Position numbers and translations under genes: made by a program. 64,000 nt of DNA from Providencia sp. (GTDB lineage: Bacteria; Pseudomonadota; Gammaproteobacteria; Enterobacterales; Enterobacteriaceae): the NCBI RefSeq assembly GCF_003533305.1, contig NZ_DOEH01000023.1, positions 288,310-352,309 of the forward strand, read 5' to 3'. The notes below the pieces were generated by a model that was given only the letters and a program-made list of their open reading frames with translations, was not told where the DNA came from and made no database searches. Of this stretch, positions 49,153-59,734 are shown piece after piece. How positions within the stretch are numbered: position 1 is the first letter of the stretch; each line of letters begins with the position of its first letter.

Positions 49153-51438
49153 ATGTTTAATGTTATTATTACAGAGTCAGAAATATGGCGTTATAAATTT
49201 AAGATGTGCCTACTAGCTATTTATGTCGGTTTATATAGCCATGGCGTAAAAGCGGATAGCACATCTTTAGTATTTAAAACTCCTCCGGGTTTTGAAAATA
49301 TCAACGTGGGAAAAGCGTCAGGTTTTTTAGTAACCTATAATGGTAATGCTTTACCAGGTTATGCTACTTACAATTTAAGTACTAAAATATTATCTATTGA
49401 TAGTAGACGCTATAAGGAAAATGCTTTTAATTCTAAGGATGTTAAAAATGTAAACGAAATACTGAAACGTATTAATTTTGAAAAATGTGAACGAGGTTGT
49501 GAGATTCAAGTAGATAATAACGATGTATCTATTGATAAATTAAATCAAACCATATCTATTTTTGATAAAAATTCAAAATATATTACACCTCAAACTGATT
49601 TTAGCTTAGTGCATAATCAGACTATAGATATTAAGGGTAATAATGATGGTTATCGGAGTGCTAATATATCAGGGAATGGTTATATTGGTCTTCCATCACA
49701 AATGTATGGCTATTTTAATTGGTATTATAATAATCGTACCTATCAAAATACTCAATCTAGTAACTCTGCGATATCAACTTATTACCTTCAGAAAAATTTT
49801 GATAAATACTATGTAAGAGCGGGAAAACAAAATTCACTTGATTATTATGCAGGGGCTATAAATTCTGTTATTTCGCCAAGTTATAATAGTTTTTTGACTG
49901 TAGGAAGTCAGGATAATTTCAGCCGTGAAACTAAGCAGAATGGCGCAGATGTATTAACCTTTTTTGCCATGAGCGAAGGTAGCGTTGATATTGAGCGAGA
50001 TGGACGAGTATTGCTCAATCGTTCCTCTAGTGTTGGTAAAAATGAAATTGATTACCGCATGCTTCCTAGTGGTTATTATCCTGTAGAGATAATTTACTTT
50101 GATAAAAACGGTCGAGAAATAGGTCGTGAAAGCCAGATGATCAATAATGTTAATTATGGCAATCAGGGTGATAATTGGCATATTACAGCGGGGAAACAAT
50201 TATACGATGATAGTAATATTTTGGAAGTTGGTGTCGGTCACGATATGCAAGGTTATTATGGTAACCTACTGGCATTAGCCGCTGATAATGGCAAATGGAC
50301 GACTGATATTAATATTAACAAACCATTATTATTTGATGAGCAAGTGTTTCAGCCTACAATAGGGTTCCGAGCGGGTGAAAAAGGAATCGGTGGATATGCT
50401 AGTTTGGCTGTCGGTAATAGCGAACTTGGTAGCATTACGGCATCTTATTATCAGCAAGATGATGTATCTGATGCATATTATACGGCCAATAGCAGCTCTA
50501 TTAGCTATTCTCGTAACTTTGGTGCCAATTTAGTTTCATATTCATATGGTCGTTTCTATAGCAGTGATTATCAGCAACTCCAAATTAGCCGTTTGTTTAC
50601 CGGCGAGACATTTTATGCAAATACATCATTAGGTGTTAAGAGACAAACAAATTTTGGGGATGGAGTTTACCTGAATCTAACTCTATCCTATAAAGATAGT
50701 CAGACGCGCTTAAATATTTATAACTCGAGTGGTGATATTGCTTATTCAGCGAGTTATCAAAAAGAGTGGATTGATCAGTTCGGCTCTACGACTGCGAATA
50801 TTGATTATGGGCATAATAAAGACAACGATAGTATTACTTTAAGTGCAGGGCGATCTGGGTCTTTAGGTGAGTTAAATACTTCAGTTGGTTTTGATCGTAA
50901 TAACACTCAGAGTAGTATTTATTATCGTGGTGGATTATCTGTCAGTAAATATGGTGTTTATCCTGGCCGTTATAATAATAGTGGTTCAGTATTATTAGTA
51001 GATACCCCTGCTAATGATGGCGGTAGCTATTATGGGTTTAATGTATTTGGCAACCCTGTGAAGAGTGGGCTAATATATTCAGTTCCAATTAATAGTTATA
51101 AGCCAATCGGTTATGCATCGGTTTCAAATAATAATGCAGAAGATATTGATATGCAAATTGAGGTTCCTGTTAATGTACTTAAGAGTCATCCTGGGCAGGT
51201 TTATTACTCTAAGGCTTTAGTTAATATCAATCAAATATATAGCGGATTTATGCGTAATAAACTGGGTGAGCCTATATCCGGAACGCTTAGCAATGGGGAA
51301 CCCGTTTACCGAAATGGATTATTTTCTTTCAACTCAGAAAAATTAATTAAAGATATATCTTTAATTCATGGTGACGTTAATTATAAATGTGATTTGACGT
51401 TAAAAAAAGATAATGGTTATGTTTGTATTCCACTGTAA
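49153..51438 (+). CDS. CS1-type outer-membrane usher
   Basis: Outer-membrane assembly platform, 761 residues, shorter than CfaC/CooC as I recall them (roughly 860). An N-terminal export signal ends near residue 35. The region after GFENINVG is the N-terminal domain. The central part is an aromatic-rich beta-barrel (GYYGNLLALAADNG, SISYSRNFGANLVSYSYG). The C-terminus holds periplasmic domains with a paired Cys (CDLTLKKDNGYVC). The start could instead be ATG 49204. Confidence 0.85.
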   Translation: MFNVIITESEIWRYKFKMCLLAIYVGLYSHGVKADSTSLVFKTPPGFENINVGKASGFLVTYNGNALPGYATYNLSTKILSIDSRRYKENAFNSKDVKNVNEILKRINFEKCERGCEIQVDNNDVSIDKLNQTISIFDKNSKYITPQTDFSLVHNQTIDIKGNNDGYRSANISGNGYIGLPSQMYGYFNWYYNNRTYQNTQSSNSAISTYYLQKNFDKYYVRAGKQNSLDYYAGAINSVISPSYNSFLTVGSQDNFSRETKQNGADVLTFFAMSEGSVDIERDGRVLLNRSSSVGKNEIDYRMLPSGYYPVEIIYFDKNGREIGRESQMINNVNYGNQGDNWHITAGKQLYDDSNILEVGVGHDMQGYYGNLLALAADNGKWTTDININKPLLFDEQVFQPTIGFRAGEKGIGGYASLAVGNSELGSITASYYQQDDVSDAYYTANSSSISYSRNFGANLVSYSYGRFYSSDYQQLQISRLFTGETFYANTSLGVKRQTNFGDGVYLNLTLSYKDSQTRLNIYNSSGDIAYSASYQKEWIDQFGSTTANIDYGHNKDNDSITLSAGRSGSLGELNTSVGFDRNNTQSSIYYRGGLSVSKYGVYPGRYNNSGSVLLVDTPANDGGSYYGFNVFGNPVKSGLIYSVPINSYKPIGYASVSNNNAEDIDMQIEVPVNVLKSHPGQVYYSKALVNINQIYSGFMRNKLGEPISGTLSNGEPVYRNGLFSFNSEKLIKDISLIHGDVNYKCDLTLKKDNGYVCIPL

Positions 51439-51458
51439 ATAGGCTATAAGGGCACGAT

Positions 51459-52136
51459 ATGCTGAGGTTATTTCTGTTATGTATTTTATTCGTTCAATTT
51501 GGCAATGCTTGGGCGGTCGGACAATTATTAGTTACACCAGCAAGTACAACTGTTGCATCAAAACAATCACGTATTATAACGATTAGAAATACAGGTGATG
51601 CGCCAATATATGTAGATGTATCGCTATTTCATGTTGAGAATCCAGGCCTGACTCCTGAGATTAAAACGTCGATTCAGGAAATGTTAGAACCAAATATTAT
51701 CGCTTCACCTACTAAGATATCACTTGGTCCAGGGCAAAGTCGTGAAGTTAAGTTAGTTGGTCTAAACGCTCCAGTAAAAGAGACTGTATATCGATTATAT
51801 GTACTTCCAGTCTCATCTTTTAATGTTATTGGAGGCAAGGAGGCTAATAAAAAAATTTCCGCACCCACTGTAATTTCTGTAGGTTATGGCGTTTTAGTAC
51901 GGGTATTACCCGATGGTGAAGTACATCAAGAACTAACATATGAATGTAAATCGGATGGAATGTTGTTAATTAATAATGGCAACACTCGAGCAGATTTAAT
52001 GAATGTGACTACAGATGATAGTAAGCAGAAGGCAATATCTCGTCTTAGTGTTTATCCGTCTACACCCGTACATTTTTCTTATAAGAGTTTTGTGGCTAAA
52101 TTTAAAGGTAAAGAATTTTCTGCCTCTTGTAAATAA
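51459..52136 (+). CDS. CS1-type periplasmic pilus chaperone
   Basis: Folds and delivers pilins to the usher. It has 225 residues with a signal peptide of about 19 (ending NAWA). The Ig-like chaperone pattern follows: LLVTPASTTVASKQSRIITI, then NTGDAPIYVDVSLF, SLGPGQSREVKL and VYRLYVLPV. The TAA stop overlaps the next ATG by one base. Confidence 0.85.
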   Translation: MLRLFLLCILFVQFGNAWAVGQLLVTPASTTVASKQSRIITIRNTGDAPIYVDVSLFHVENPGLTPEIKTSIQEMLEPNIIASPTKISLGPGQSREVKLVGLNAPVKETVYRLYVLPVSSFNVIGGKEANKKISAPTVISVGYGVLVRVLPDGEVHQELTYECKSDGMLLINNGNTRADLMNVTTDDSKQKAISRLSVYPSTPVHFSYKSFVAKFKGKEFSASCK

Positions 52137-52669
52137 TGGTGGTGAAAATGAGTTTTAATAAATTAGCATTATTGTTGATATTTATTAGTTTTATTTCTCA
52201 AGCGGAAGTTACTATTCACGGAAATAAAAGTATTGAAATAATAGGTGAAGTTGTAGAGGAAGACAATTTTGAAGTCACGGATGGAAATGGAGGTTGGTAT
52301 AACGAGCTTGAGTTAAAGCAGCAAGAGATAAATTCTCCGTATCAAGTTGACGCACGGGTTCATGTATTATCAACCAACCCAAATTTTATGGTTACTCTGC
52401 AAAATATTGTTGTTTTAAGAAATGATTCAAAAGGTTTATCTTTTGCACCAGCTGAAGTTATTTTTTCGAGTATTCAGGGTGAGACTAAAAAATTAAAGCC
52501 AATGGAAAGTCAGAGTTTTACTAATCCGGATGTACCGGTTGGTGCTGATAGTGAAGGCGAGTATACACTTAGTATATCGGCGAATGCTCCAATCGGTAGT
52601 AATCAAGATATCTCAGGTGCTTATGTTGGTGAGATTGCACTTATTTTTGAACCTTCAGCTTCGGATTAG
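52136..52669 (+). CDS. Second CS1-type pilin
   Basis: 177 residues with a signal peptide ending near FISQA. The C-terminus GAYVGEIALIFEPSASD parallels that of the first pilin (GAYSGDLVMLFEPSA), so the two are paralogues. It is possibly a minor subunit. ATG 52136 overlaps the previous stop; ATG 52148 (MSFNK), with GGTGGTG in front, is an equally good start. Confidence 0.8.
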   Translation: MVVKMSFNKLALLLIFISFISQAEVTIHGNKSIEIIGEVVEEDNFEVTDGNGGWYNELELKQQEINSPYQVDARVHVLSTNPNFMVTLQNIVVLRNDSKGLSFAPAEVIFSSIQGETKKLKPMESQSFTNPDVPVGADSEGEYTLSISANAPIGSNQDISGAYVGEIALIFEPSASD

Positions 52670-52676
52670 TTTATAT

Positions 52677-53309
52677 ATGAAATTACGATCTTATCGTTTA
52701 GTTGCAGTATTTATTTTTTTATATTCATTTAAAGTATGGTCTGCAATAGATGTCGTGCCTAAAGTATTGGAATTAACTGGTGATAGTGATCGTATTGCAA
52801 TAATTAATAATGGTGAGAAAACAGAATTTATTAATATAAAACTTAAGAAGATAACTAACCCAGGAATTGATTATTCTTTTGAGGATTATATTGATATAAA
52901 AGAAGATGACGATCCGAAAATATATTATTCACCCTTTAGGATTGCGTTATCACCTAAGCAAAAAAAATATCTTACCGTAAAAAGGGTAAAGGAAGTTTTA
53001 TTTGAGGAGGTTTATCGTATTGATATAATGCCTAGCCTACTTCCGGTTTCTAATGGCAATGATTCCGCTGTTATTATTAATATTGGTTTCAGTTCTATTA
53101 TTCGAAATTACCCTAAGGTTATCAGAAAAGAGTTTGAGTTTAATTGCGGAAATACACAGGATGTGGCCATAAACAAAGGTAATACTCATATAACTGCAAG
53201 GTATATAAGTGGTGATTTAAAAGGTGAGGCTATCAATATTTATCCCGGTCAAAAGAAATATTTTCCTCATAAAGACGTTGTTGTGGAAAATCAAACTTGT
53301 AGGTTATAG
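52677..53309 (+). CDS. Second pilus chaperone
   Basis: 210 residues from ATG 52677 (MKLRSYRLV); an in-frame extension upstream would overlap the pilin gene. The signal peptide ends near KVWSA. The chaperone pattern appears as VVPKVLELTGDSDRIAIINN, then YSPFRIALSPKQKKYLTVKR and VYRIDIMPSLLPV. It is diverged from the chaperone at 51459. Two pilin/chaperone pairs suggest one pair serves the tip or minor subunit. Confidence 0.8.
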   Translation: MKLRSYRLVAVFIFLYSFKVWSAIDVVPKVLELTGDSDRIAIINNGEKTEFINIKLKKITNPGIDYSFEDYIDIKEDDDPKIYYSPFRIALSPKQKKYLTVKRVKEVLFEEVYRIDIMPSLLPVSNGNDSAVIINIGFSSIIRNYPKVIRKEFEFNCGNTQDVAINKGNTHITARYISGDLKGEAINIYPGQKKYFPHKDVVVENQTCRL

Positions 53310-53317
53310 GTATTTAG

Positions 53318-54301
53318 ATGAAAATTAATATTCTTTGTGTTTGCTTGTATCTCATTGTCATTACACTTTTTGAATCCACTTCGGCCTGGGCAGCTTCTGT
53401 GTATCCTAAAAGGGTGGGGAACTACTATAGCTGTAGATTAGAAGATAATGGGAATAATACTAGCAAGGCAACACTTAGCATAGATTATATGGCATACCGA
53501 GGGGATTACTCCTTAACTTCACGTGCTATTGCAGTGGTATTTTATAATTTCAGTGGTAAGCCTATCGGAAGGAACCTTCAACCTAGTAGTGTGATCCTCG
53601 ATGGCGTTAAGGCAACAACAGTTCATACTATCCGAGAAGTACAATATTATCGAGCGAGTCTCAGTAAGGTATGGAAAAATACCGATTATTTTGCAGCCGA
53701 AATTGTTATTGATAATATCAGTAATAAGTATTTTAAAGACTGGCCAGCTATGTCGGTTGGGCTTGCGGATCAAGATTCTAGAGGTGACTTTTATGTCAAT
53801 AATACTGGGGTCGCATATCTTACTTTTGATAAAACAACGGACAGCTGCTGGCTTGTAGAACCTGAAGATCCACCTCCTCCAGAACAACAAATTACTTTTA
53901 ATTTTGATTTACCGCAGCGCTGGGACTTAAAAACCATTAAACCGGGGAAGTCAGTCATCAATTTAAGTGGCACTGGGAATAACCCATTTTGTATAAATTA
54001 TAACGGTATGGAAACTGCAGATAATAAATTTATTTTAATGGTTAATAGTGATAGTGAAAAAAATAATACATTTAATTTACGTAATCAAAATGATGTTTCT
54101 AAAGAGATACAGTATCAACTACGACTCAACAATGGAAGTAATGTATTAAGATTTCCTGCAATTGCAGGCCGAAGTTATTCTTTTGATAAAAATGCCACCC
54201 AAGTTTGCTTTTTGCCAATTTTTGATATTGACGCAGGAAGCAGTCCACAAGCAGGTAATTATAAAGATGTTCTTAACTTTAATATTATTGTAAAACCATA
54301 A
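53318..54301 (+). CDS. Pilus tip adhesin (CfaE/CooD-like position)
   Basis: 327 residues with a signal peptide of about 26 (ending AWA). It is a two-domain layout: an N-terminal putative binding domain (27-190), a proline linker (EPEDPPPPEQQ), and a pilin-like C-terminal domain ending in NFNIIVKP. Last pilus gene by position, as tip adhesins are in CS1-type operons. Sequence similarity to known tips is weak to the eye, so receptor and family are open. Confidence 0.7.
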   Translation: MKINILCVCLYLIVITLFESTSAWAASVYPKRVGNYYSCRLEDNGNNTSKATLSIDYMAYRGDYSLTSRAIAVVFYNFSGKPIGRNLQPSSVILDGVKATTVHTIREVQYYRASLSKVWKNTDYFAAEIVIDNISNKYFKDWPAMSVGLADQDSRGDFYVNNTGVAYLTFDKTTDSCWLVEPEDPPPPEQQITFNFDLPQRWDLKTIKPGKSVINLSGTGNNPFCINYNGMETADNKFILMVNSDSEKNNTFNLRNQNDVSKEIQYQLRLNNGSNVLRFPAIAGRSYSFDKNATQVCFLPIFDIDAGSSPQAGNYKDVLNFNIIVKP

Positions 54302-54310
54302 GGAGTTTTT

Positions 54311-55453
54311 ATGCCAAATAATTTAATGCTTAGCACAAAGGCTATTATTCTTGATGCAAGAAAGCCAGAAAATAAAATAAAAGATTTAGTGATTACTGTA
54401 GAGAATGAGTCAGGTGAACCAGTTATTGGTCTTGATGTTACTTTAACACGGCATAGAATTATAAAGTTTCCTGATGTGCCGAATAGTGATGATCCTGCAG
54501 TACCAGTGGTGGTTAAAACTGATCAAGAGGGTAGGTATACACTTAAGGTATCAATGGATTTAGACCCTGGGTTAGCTTGGGCAAGTGAAGGCTTTATTAA
54601 TGTATCAGTGGTTGCAGATGACGGTAATGTTGAAAATGTCATAACATCCACAGTAAAAGTATTTTATGGTACTCGTCCAGAAACTTATTTCCTTAATATT
54701 AAAACAGACCCAGTTTCGGGGGATTTAGAGTATGACCGTTATGAGAAAGAAGATACTACATTCGTAATTGTTTATGGTACTCCACAGCCACCGGAAGCAA
54801 CCTTGACTCTTAGATTATACTTAGATGGTAATATGCATGAACGGTTTCTGCCAGATCCTGTAAAACAGACAGCTATTGATTTGAGGGCTGTTTTTGATAA
54901 GAAAAGCTTTGTAGATGGTGAGCATCACCTTTATTATACTTTGTCTGGTGAGCCCGGGAATATTGCAACTTCTTTTGACCTACCATTCAAGATTAGCCGT
55001 GGGTCGACAGTCAGAGAATTGAAGTCTATCTCTATTCCAGACTTGTATAATGGTTATATTAATCAGGCCCATTGGTATGATGGTATTAGCTATGATTTTT
55101 CTGAATTGTGTAAGAGTGTCGTTTTTGATGATATTGATGCAACAGTAGAAACGCCTTTAGTGCTTCGATTCTTACCTTTCAATACTGCCGGTGATGAAGT
55201 AGAGCTTACAGCCCCTAATGAGGTCAAATTGAGTCTTGAACAAATTCAGGCAATATATGATGATCCAAAACATTTATATGTAGGCCCTCCGGGTTCTCAA
55301 GATGATATTTTCTATGCATTACAGCAAGGTTCTTTGCATATTGACTACCTTTTGAAAATAAAAAGAATTGAATATCCAAAACTTTCAGCTGTATATCGAG
55401 TCTTAGTTGATCTCTTACCGCCTGCAGTTAGAAATAAATTAATTAATAACTAA
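54311..55453 (+). CDS. Leaderless Ig-like protein 1
   Basis: 380 residues beginning MPNNLMLSTKAIILDA, with no signal peptide. SD AAGGAG; it starts 9 bp after the adhesin stop, so it is in the pilus operon. The N-terminal half is a Big_1/carboxypeptidase-regulatory-like fold (ITVENESGEPVIGLDVTLTR, VKTDQEGRYTLKV). The second half (ISIPDLYNGYINQAHW) starts like the repeats in the next protein. Function is unknown; how it would leave the cell is unclear. Confidence 0.65.
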   Translation: MPNNLMLSTKAIILDARKPENKIKDLVITVENESGEPVIGLDVTLTRHRIIKFPDVPNSDDPAVPVVVKTDQEGRYTLKVSMDLDPGLAWASEGFINVSVVADDGNVENVITSTVKVFYGTRPETYFLNIKTDPVSGDLEYDRYEKEDTTFVIVYGTPQPPEATLTLRLYLDGNMHERFLPDPVKQTAIDLRAVFDKKSFVDGEHHLYYTLSGEPGNIATSFDLPFKISRGSTVRELKSISIPDLYNGYINQAHWYDGISYDFSELCKSVVFDDIDATVETPLVLRFLPFNTAGDEVELTAPNEVKLSLEQIQAIYDDPKHLYVGPPGSQDDIFYALQQGSLHIDYLLKIKRIEYPKLSAVYRVLVDLLPPAVRNKLINN

Positions 55454-55666
55454 TAATTAATATGCCGCATTTAAATATAATACTGAGACTGAAATATTTA
55501 AGGTTAAATGTTTTGAGATTTTAAATTAATTAAAAAGTATTTTAAGCCTGATTCATTGCTGATTTATAAAGCATGACTATTATATTATATTATATTCAGA
55601 ACCTACTTGACTGGTTAGATTCAGGTATTTGAATGCGGTTTTTTTTTTACATTGGTTGGTGATTCT

Positions 55667-57718
55667 ATGTTTAAATATTATGGCTTGTTTCCTCCTTATC
55701 TTCCACAAATGAATAATGGGATAATTAATGAGGATGATCTTTCAGTTGATAATAAAATATATGTAGAAATAGCAGAGTATCAACGGGCTGATGTTGCTGA
55801 TGAAATTAGAGTTAATTTTGATAAAATTAGTTCAAAACTAAAAGTTATAACTGATCCGAGACACGAATTTCCTGTGCAAATGGTCTTTGATGCAAATATC
55901 ATCCCAGACGGTGTTTATAAAATAGATTATTCTGTCACTGATTTTGCAGGAAATACCAGTGAATCACCATTTACGTTTGCCATTGTAGATAGACGGGATA
56001 GCGGAACATTGCCAGCACCTATTTTTATTGATGCTGATATTAATAATATTATTAACAATAATGATGTTATTTCTAACTTTGGAACACATATTCACGTTCC
56101 AATATATCCGAATATGTCTATTGGCGATGAAGTGGTTCTTTCATTTTGGATTATTGATGATGAAACTAATTTAGTTGCTCCCGGGTCGTCTTATACGATT
56201 AAACATCTTATTGTCGGCCAAGATATCACTGATGGTTTTGTCACTTTGGTTCCTGAAATCAATATACTCTTAGTTAAACGCGGGAAGGCTAAAGCACGCT
56301 ATCAGTCAATTGATGCTAGTCAGCATGTTGAAACGTCTAAAATTGCCACTGCCATACTCGAATTAGATATCAGTGTTTCTCTTCCGGCTCCTGTGTTTAT
56401 TGATAATATTCACGGATGGTTAACATCGACACAGTTGAGTAAGGGTATTAGAACAAGATGCAGTTATGATGATATGGCTATAGGTGATATTGTTACTTTG
56501 TATATTCGTGGTTATACCATGGATAATATCCCGATTAATGGGACGAGTGCCAATATCATTCACACTGTAACTTTATTTGATGTTGATGACGGTTATTTAC
56601 TTCTTACCTTTTTGAAAGAAATTGCTGAAAAATTAAATTTTGGCTATTTTACTGCTTACTATAAAGTTTTCCGTGCGAATAGAACCAGATACTCCTATTT
56701 TAGCAACGTTAAAGTTGATTTGGTGCATATGAACCCATTGAGTGCGCCGGTGTTCATGCAAGCAGAAAATGGTGTTATCTATATTTCTGATATAGAAATG
56801 GACGATGGTGCTATTGTCCGAGTGTCGTATCCTGAGATGGCCTTAAATGATACCTTATCAATTTACATCCATGGAACCGATGAGAATGGTCATTTTATTA
56901 ATAACTCTGGATATCAGAATGTTGTTATTTTAAATACAGGTGATGTCGCTAATCAGTATTACGACTTTATAGATCCCAAAGAAAAAGCATTACTTGTTCC
57001 TAAGAATGGGAAATTACATGCTTACTTCACCGTTATTTATGCTGATGATGGAGGGTTTTCCTATTCCGAGCAGTCTGATGTCGTTGTTGATAGCAAAATA
57101 AGCGATGTTATTACAAATAATGCTGCGCCTTATGATTATAATGTCGTACATGTCCGTCCTTATAATTACGCAAGAGTTATTGACGAGCCGGGTACAATAT
57201 TAAAGCTTTCTTCACCTATTTATACTCAGTTCGTTGAATCAGGTACGAATACTCATCAGGTAACAATTAATCTAGAAGGTGAAGGACGCTTTAGATTATT
57301 ATCTTCACATTCAGGTGATGCAAGGATTTCTATTGTACAAGCAGCTAACCCCATTATTAGTCGAAGTTTGATGACCCATTTTGGTAATTATATTCTTACC
57401 GACGGAAATATTGATTTTTATAATAATTCAACCAATGCATTAAGTGATGGCGTTATGCCATGCTGTATATATTTAAGAACCGCCCCTAAAGATAATATAA
57501 GTAATGTAAATATTACTAAGGTGTTTGTTCAGGTTGATGGCAATGCAAAGATTGTGGGTTCTACTGCGATTGGTGGTCAATCTGCAACAATTAATCTTAA
57601 TGATGACTTTTCATGTGAAATTCAGGTTGTTAATACTGTTTCTGAATCAATCTCAGCCATAATTACTTTGCCTGAGAGTCCAGGTACGTTACTTATTTTA
57701 AATTTACTATTTCAATAG
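55667..57718 (+). CDS. Leaderless Ig-like repeat protein 2
   Basis: 683 residues from ATG 55667 (MFKYYGLFPPYLPQ); GGTTGGTG lies upstream. At least three tandem beta-domains start with the same phrase: LPAPIFIDADINN, LPAPVFIDNIHGW and LSAPVFMQAENGV. Each continues with a Y-x-x-M-x-x-G/N-D core (MSIGDEVVL, MAIGDIVTL, MALNDTLSI). There is no signal peptide. A T10 run at 55639-55648 lies in the leader. Confidence 0.65.
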   Translation: MFKYYGLFPPYLPQMNNGIINEDDLSVDNKIYVEIAEYQRADVADEIRVNFDKISSKLKVITDPRHEFPVQMVFDANIIPDGVYKIDYSVTDFAGNTSESPFTFAIVDRRDSGTLPAPIFIDADINNIINNNDVISNFGTHIHVPIYPNMSIGDEVVLSFWIIDDETNLVAPGSSYTIKHLIVGQDITDGFVTLVPEINILLVKRGKAKARYQSIDASQHVETSKIATAILELDISVSLPAPVFIDNIHGWLTSTQLSKGIRTRCSYDDMAIGDIVTLYIRGYTMDNIPINGTSANIIHTVTLFDVDDGYLLLTFLKEIAEKLNFGYFTAYYKVFRANRTRYSYFSNVKVDLVHMNPLSAPVFMQAENGVIYISDIEMDDGAIVRVSYPEMALNDTLSIYIHGTDENGHFINNSGYQNVVILNTGDVANQYYDFIDPKEKALLVPKNGKLHAYFTVIYADDGGFSYSEQSDVVVDSKISDVITNNAAPYDYNVVHVRPYNYARVIDEPGTILKLSSPIYTQFVESGTNTHQVTINLEGEGRFRLLSSHSGDARISIVQAANPIISRSLMTHFGNYILTDGNIDFYNNSTNALSDGVMPCCIYLRTAPKDNISNVNITKVFVQVDGNAKIVGSTAIGGQSATINLNDDFSCEIQVVNTVSESISAIITLPESPGTLLILNLLFQ

Positions 57719-57756
57719 AATTTATTACACGACGAATTTTTTATTTAGAGGTTATT

Positions 57757-59718
57757 ATGGCCCTTTCTGTAACTATTACAGCAACATCAGGAGCAGCCGC
57801 AGATGGTATTGCTGAAAATGCTGCTTTTGCTGTGTTACATGATGGTAGCATTTTAATTGATAACAAAATCTTAATTTTTACTCTTAGTGGCTCTGCTATT
57901 TTTACAGATAGTCTTACCAATACAACCAGCCGTGTGACTTCTGTTATTGGTTCTGCCAGTGTTAGTTTTACCGATCTTGTTGGTGAGACAGTTATTATTA
58001 CTGCAGCTTATCAGGATGACCCTTTAGTAAGTGGTTACACTGAGTCTACTTTTGTTGATATACCACTGGTGTTAGAACCACCCTATATTGAACCATCATT
58101 TGGTAATATTATCGATTATTCAGTGATTGAAAATACTATCGATTTCATCGTGCCACCTTGGGCCAATATGAAGGTAGGTGATATTGTCCATGCTTATATT
58201 GGAAATATTACAGCATGGGATGCGATATATCGTGTGGAACAAAATGATATTGGTAATTCTATTCGAATTGTTATTAACAATGCAAAAGATTTACTTTTTC
58301 AGTATATCGATAAAACATTAGTTGCATATTATAAGGTTGGGGATATTCAATCTCCTGACGCATTATATTATGTTGTTAATGCTTATATTAGGAATGTTTC
58401 TATTATTGGCAACCGTGATAGTGATGGTTCCGCTTTACATTTATGTGCCTTTAATTCATTGACAGGAAATCCAATAAAGGTGAGGTGGCAGTATTACCTC
58501 GAAGATACTTGGCAAGAGTCTGCTCGTTTTACTGATCGACATCCGTTGAAAGAACTTCATGTTTCTCTTGCTAATCAATCAGGGTCAATCACTATTTATC
58601 CAATGAATACGGCTGCAGTAGGGGATAGTAATAATAGTATTGCTTTTGCGGTTACTTTAGCGGGTAAGCTTGTAACATGGGGAGGCCGTCTGGAATGGGC
58701 TGTCCCCCCTAGCAATGTAGCCGCTCTTTCTAACATAACGGCTATTATTGCCTCACCCAATATCGTTGCAGTCCTCGATACAAATAATACGCTTTATTCA
58801 TGGGGGAATAATGCGGTTGGCGGAAATCTTACCGCTATTGTTGATAATGTTTTAACGGCAATTTGTAATCGAAGTGCGATTTGTGCGATCACTGATGGTG
58901 GCCATCTGAATGCTTGGGGCAATATTTATGCAGGCGGAAAACTCCCCATAGGACTGCCTGTTGAGAACGGTTATATGTCAGTATCTGCTGCAAGAGGGGC
59001 CTTTTGTGCAGTAAATCGACAAGGATTCGCTGTGGCTTGGGGAGAGAATAACTTCGGAGGTAATATGCCGAAGGATATACAGAATATTAATAATATTGTT
59101 GATGTTTTTGCTACAGATGGTGCTTTTGCGGTGCTTACTGATATTGGTGTTGTCAGAGCTTGGGGTAATGGTGATTATGGCGGTACATTACATAAGTCTA
59201 TTAACAATGCTATAGCGATTGCATCATCGAGCAAAGCCTTCGCTGTACTCCGAAGTGATAATACTGTGACTGCTTGGGGGAATGGTTTATATGGTGGGAT
59301 CGTCCCTGCAAATATCGCAGCCCTCAGGAATATAATAGCTATAAGTTCTACTGATGGTGCTTTCTGTGTGCTTTGTGACAATGGAAAAATCTATACTTGG
59401 GGAAGCAAGGAATATGCGGGCGTGATCCCGCCTGATATTGTTAATAAAGATATTTTAACTGTTTCCGGAATTAGTGGAGCATTTTCATATATCACGAATA
59501 AAGGTTCTGTATCTGGTTGGGCTAATTCAGGAACCTTCAATACAGTGAGCGACCATTTTTACAGAACAGCATATCGCTTAACGCGTAATACACCAATTAA
59601 TACTTTTTTATGTATGGATTTAGATGGAAATATAGTTTCTATAGGCGATAAAGGCAGTGTTGGTAATTTACCTCCAGGAATTAATAATATGCTTCGTTAT
59701 AGTGAGTTTAAATTTTAA
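57757..59718 (+). CDS. Leaderless protein with Big_1 and RCC1-like propeller
   Basis: 653 residues. An invasin-type Big_1 domain (1-105: ITATSGAAADGIAENAAFAV) is followed by one domain of the kind repeated in the preceding protein (about 110-210). An RCC1-like region (about 290-620) has eight AWG/TWG/SWG/GWA tryptophans at nucleotides 58678, 58801, 58915, 59038, 59161, 59275, 59398 and 59518, spaced 38-41 residues. Each repeat reads like AFAVLxxxGxVxAWGxxxxGG. There is no signal peptide. The partner is unknown; RCC1 propellers usually bind proteins. Confidence 0.75.
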   Translation: MALSVTITATSGAAADGIAENAAFAVLHDGSILIDNKILIFTLSGSAIFTDSLTNTTSRVTSVIGSASVSFTDLVGETVIITAAYQDDPLVSGYTESTFVDIPLVLEPPYIEPSFGNIIDYSVIENTIDFIVPPWANMKVGDIVHAYIGNITAWDAIYRVEQNDIGNSIRIVINNAKDLLFQYIDKTLVAYYKVGDIQSPDALYYVVNAYIRNVSIIGNRDSDGSALHLCAFNSLTGNPIKVRWQYYLEDTWQESARFTDRHPLKELHVSLANQSGSITIYPMNTAAVGDSNNSIAFAVTLAGKLVTWGGRLEWAVPPSNVAALSNITAIIASPNIVAVLDTNNTLYSWGNNAVGGNLTAIVDNVLTAICNRSAICAITDGGHLNAWGNIYAGGKLPIGLPVENGYMSVSAARGAFCAVNRQGFAVAWGENNFGGNMPKDIQNINNIVDVFATDGAFAVLTDIGVVRAWGNGDYGGTLHKSINNAIAIASSSKAFAVLRSDNTVTAWGNGLYGGIVPANIAALRNIIAISSTDGAFCVLCDNGKIYTWGSKEYAGVIPPDIVNKDILTVSGISGAFSYITNKGSVSGWANSGTFNTVSDHFYRTAYRLTRNTPINTFLCMDLDGNIVSIGDKGSVGNLPPGINNMLRYSEFKF

Positions 59719-59734
59719 TATATAGGAGAATTAA

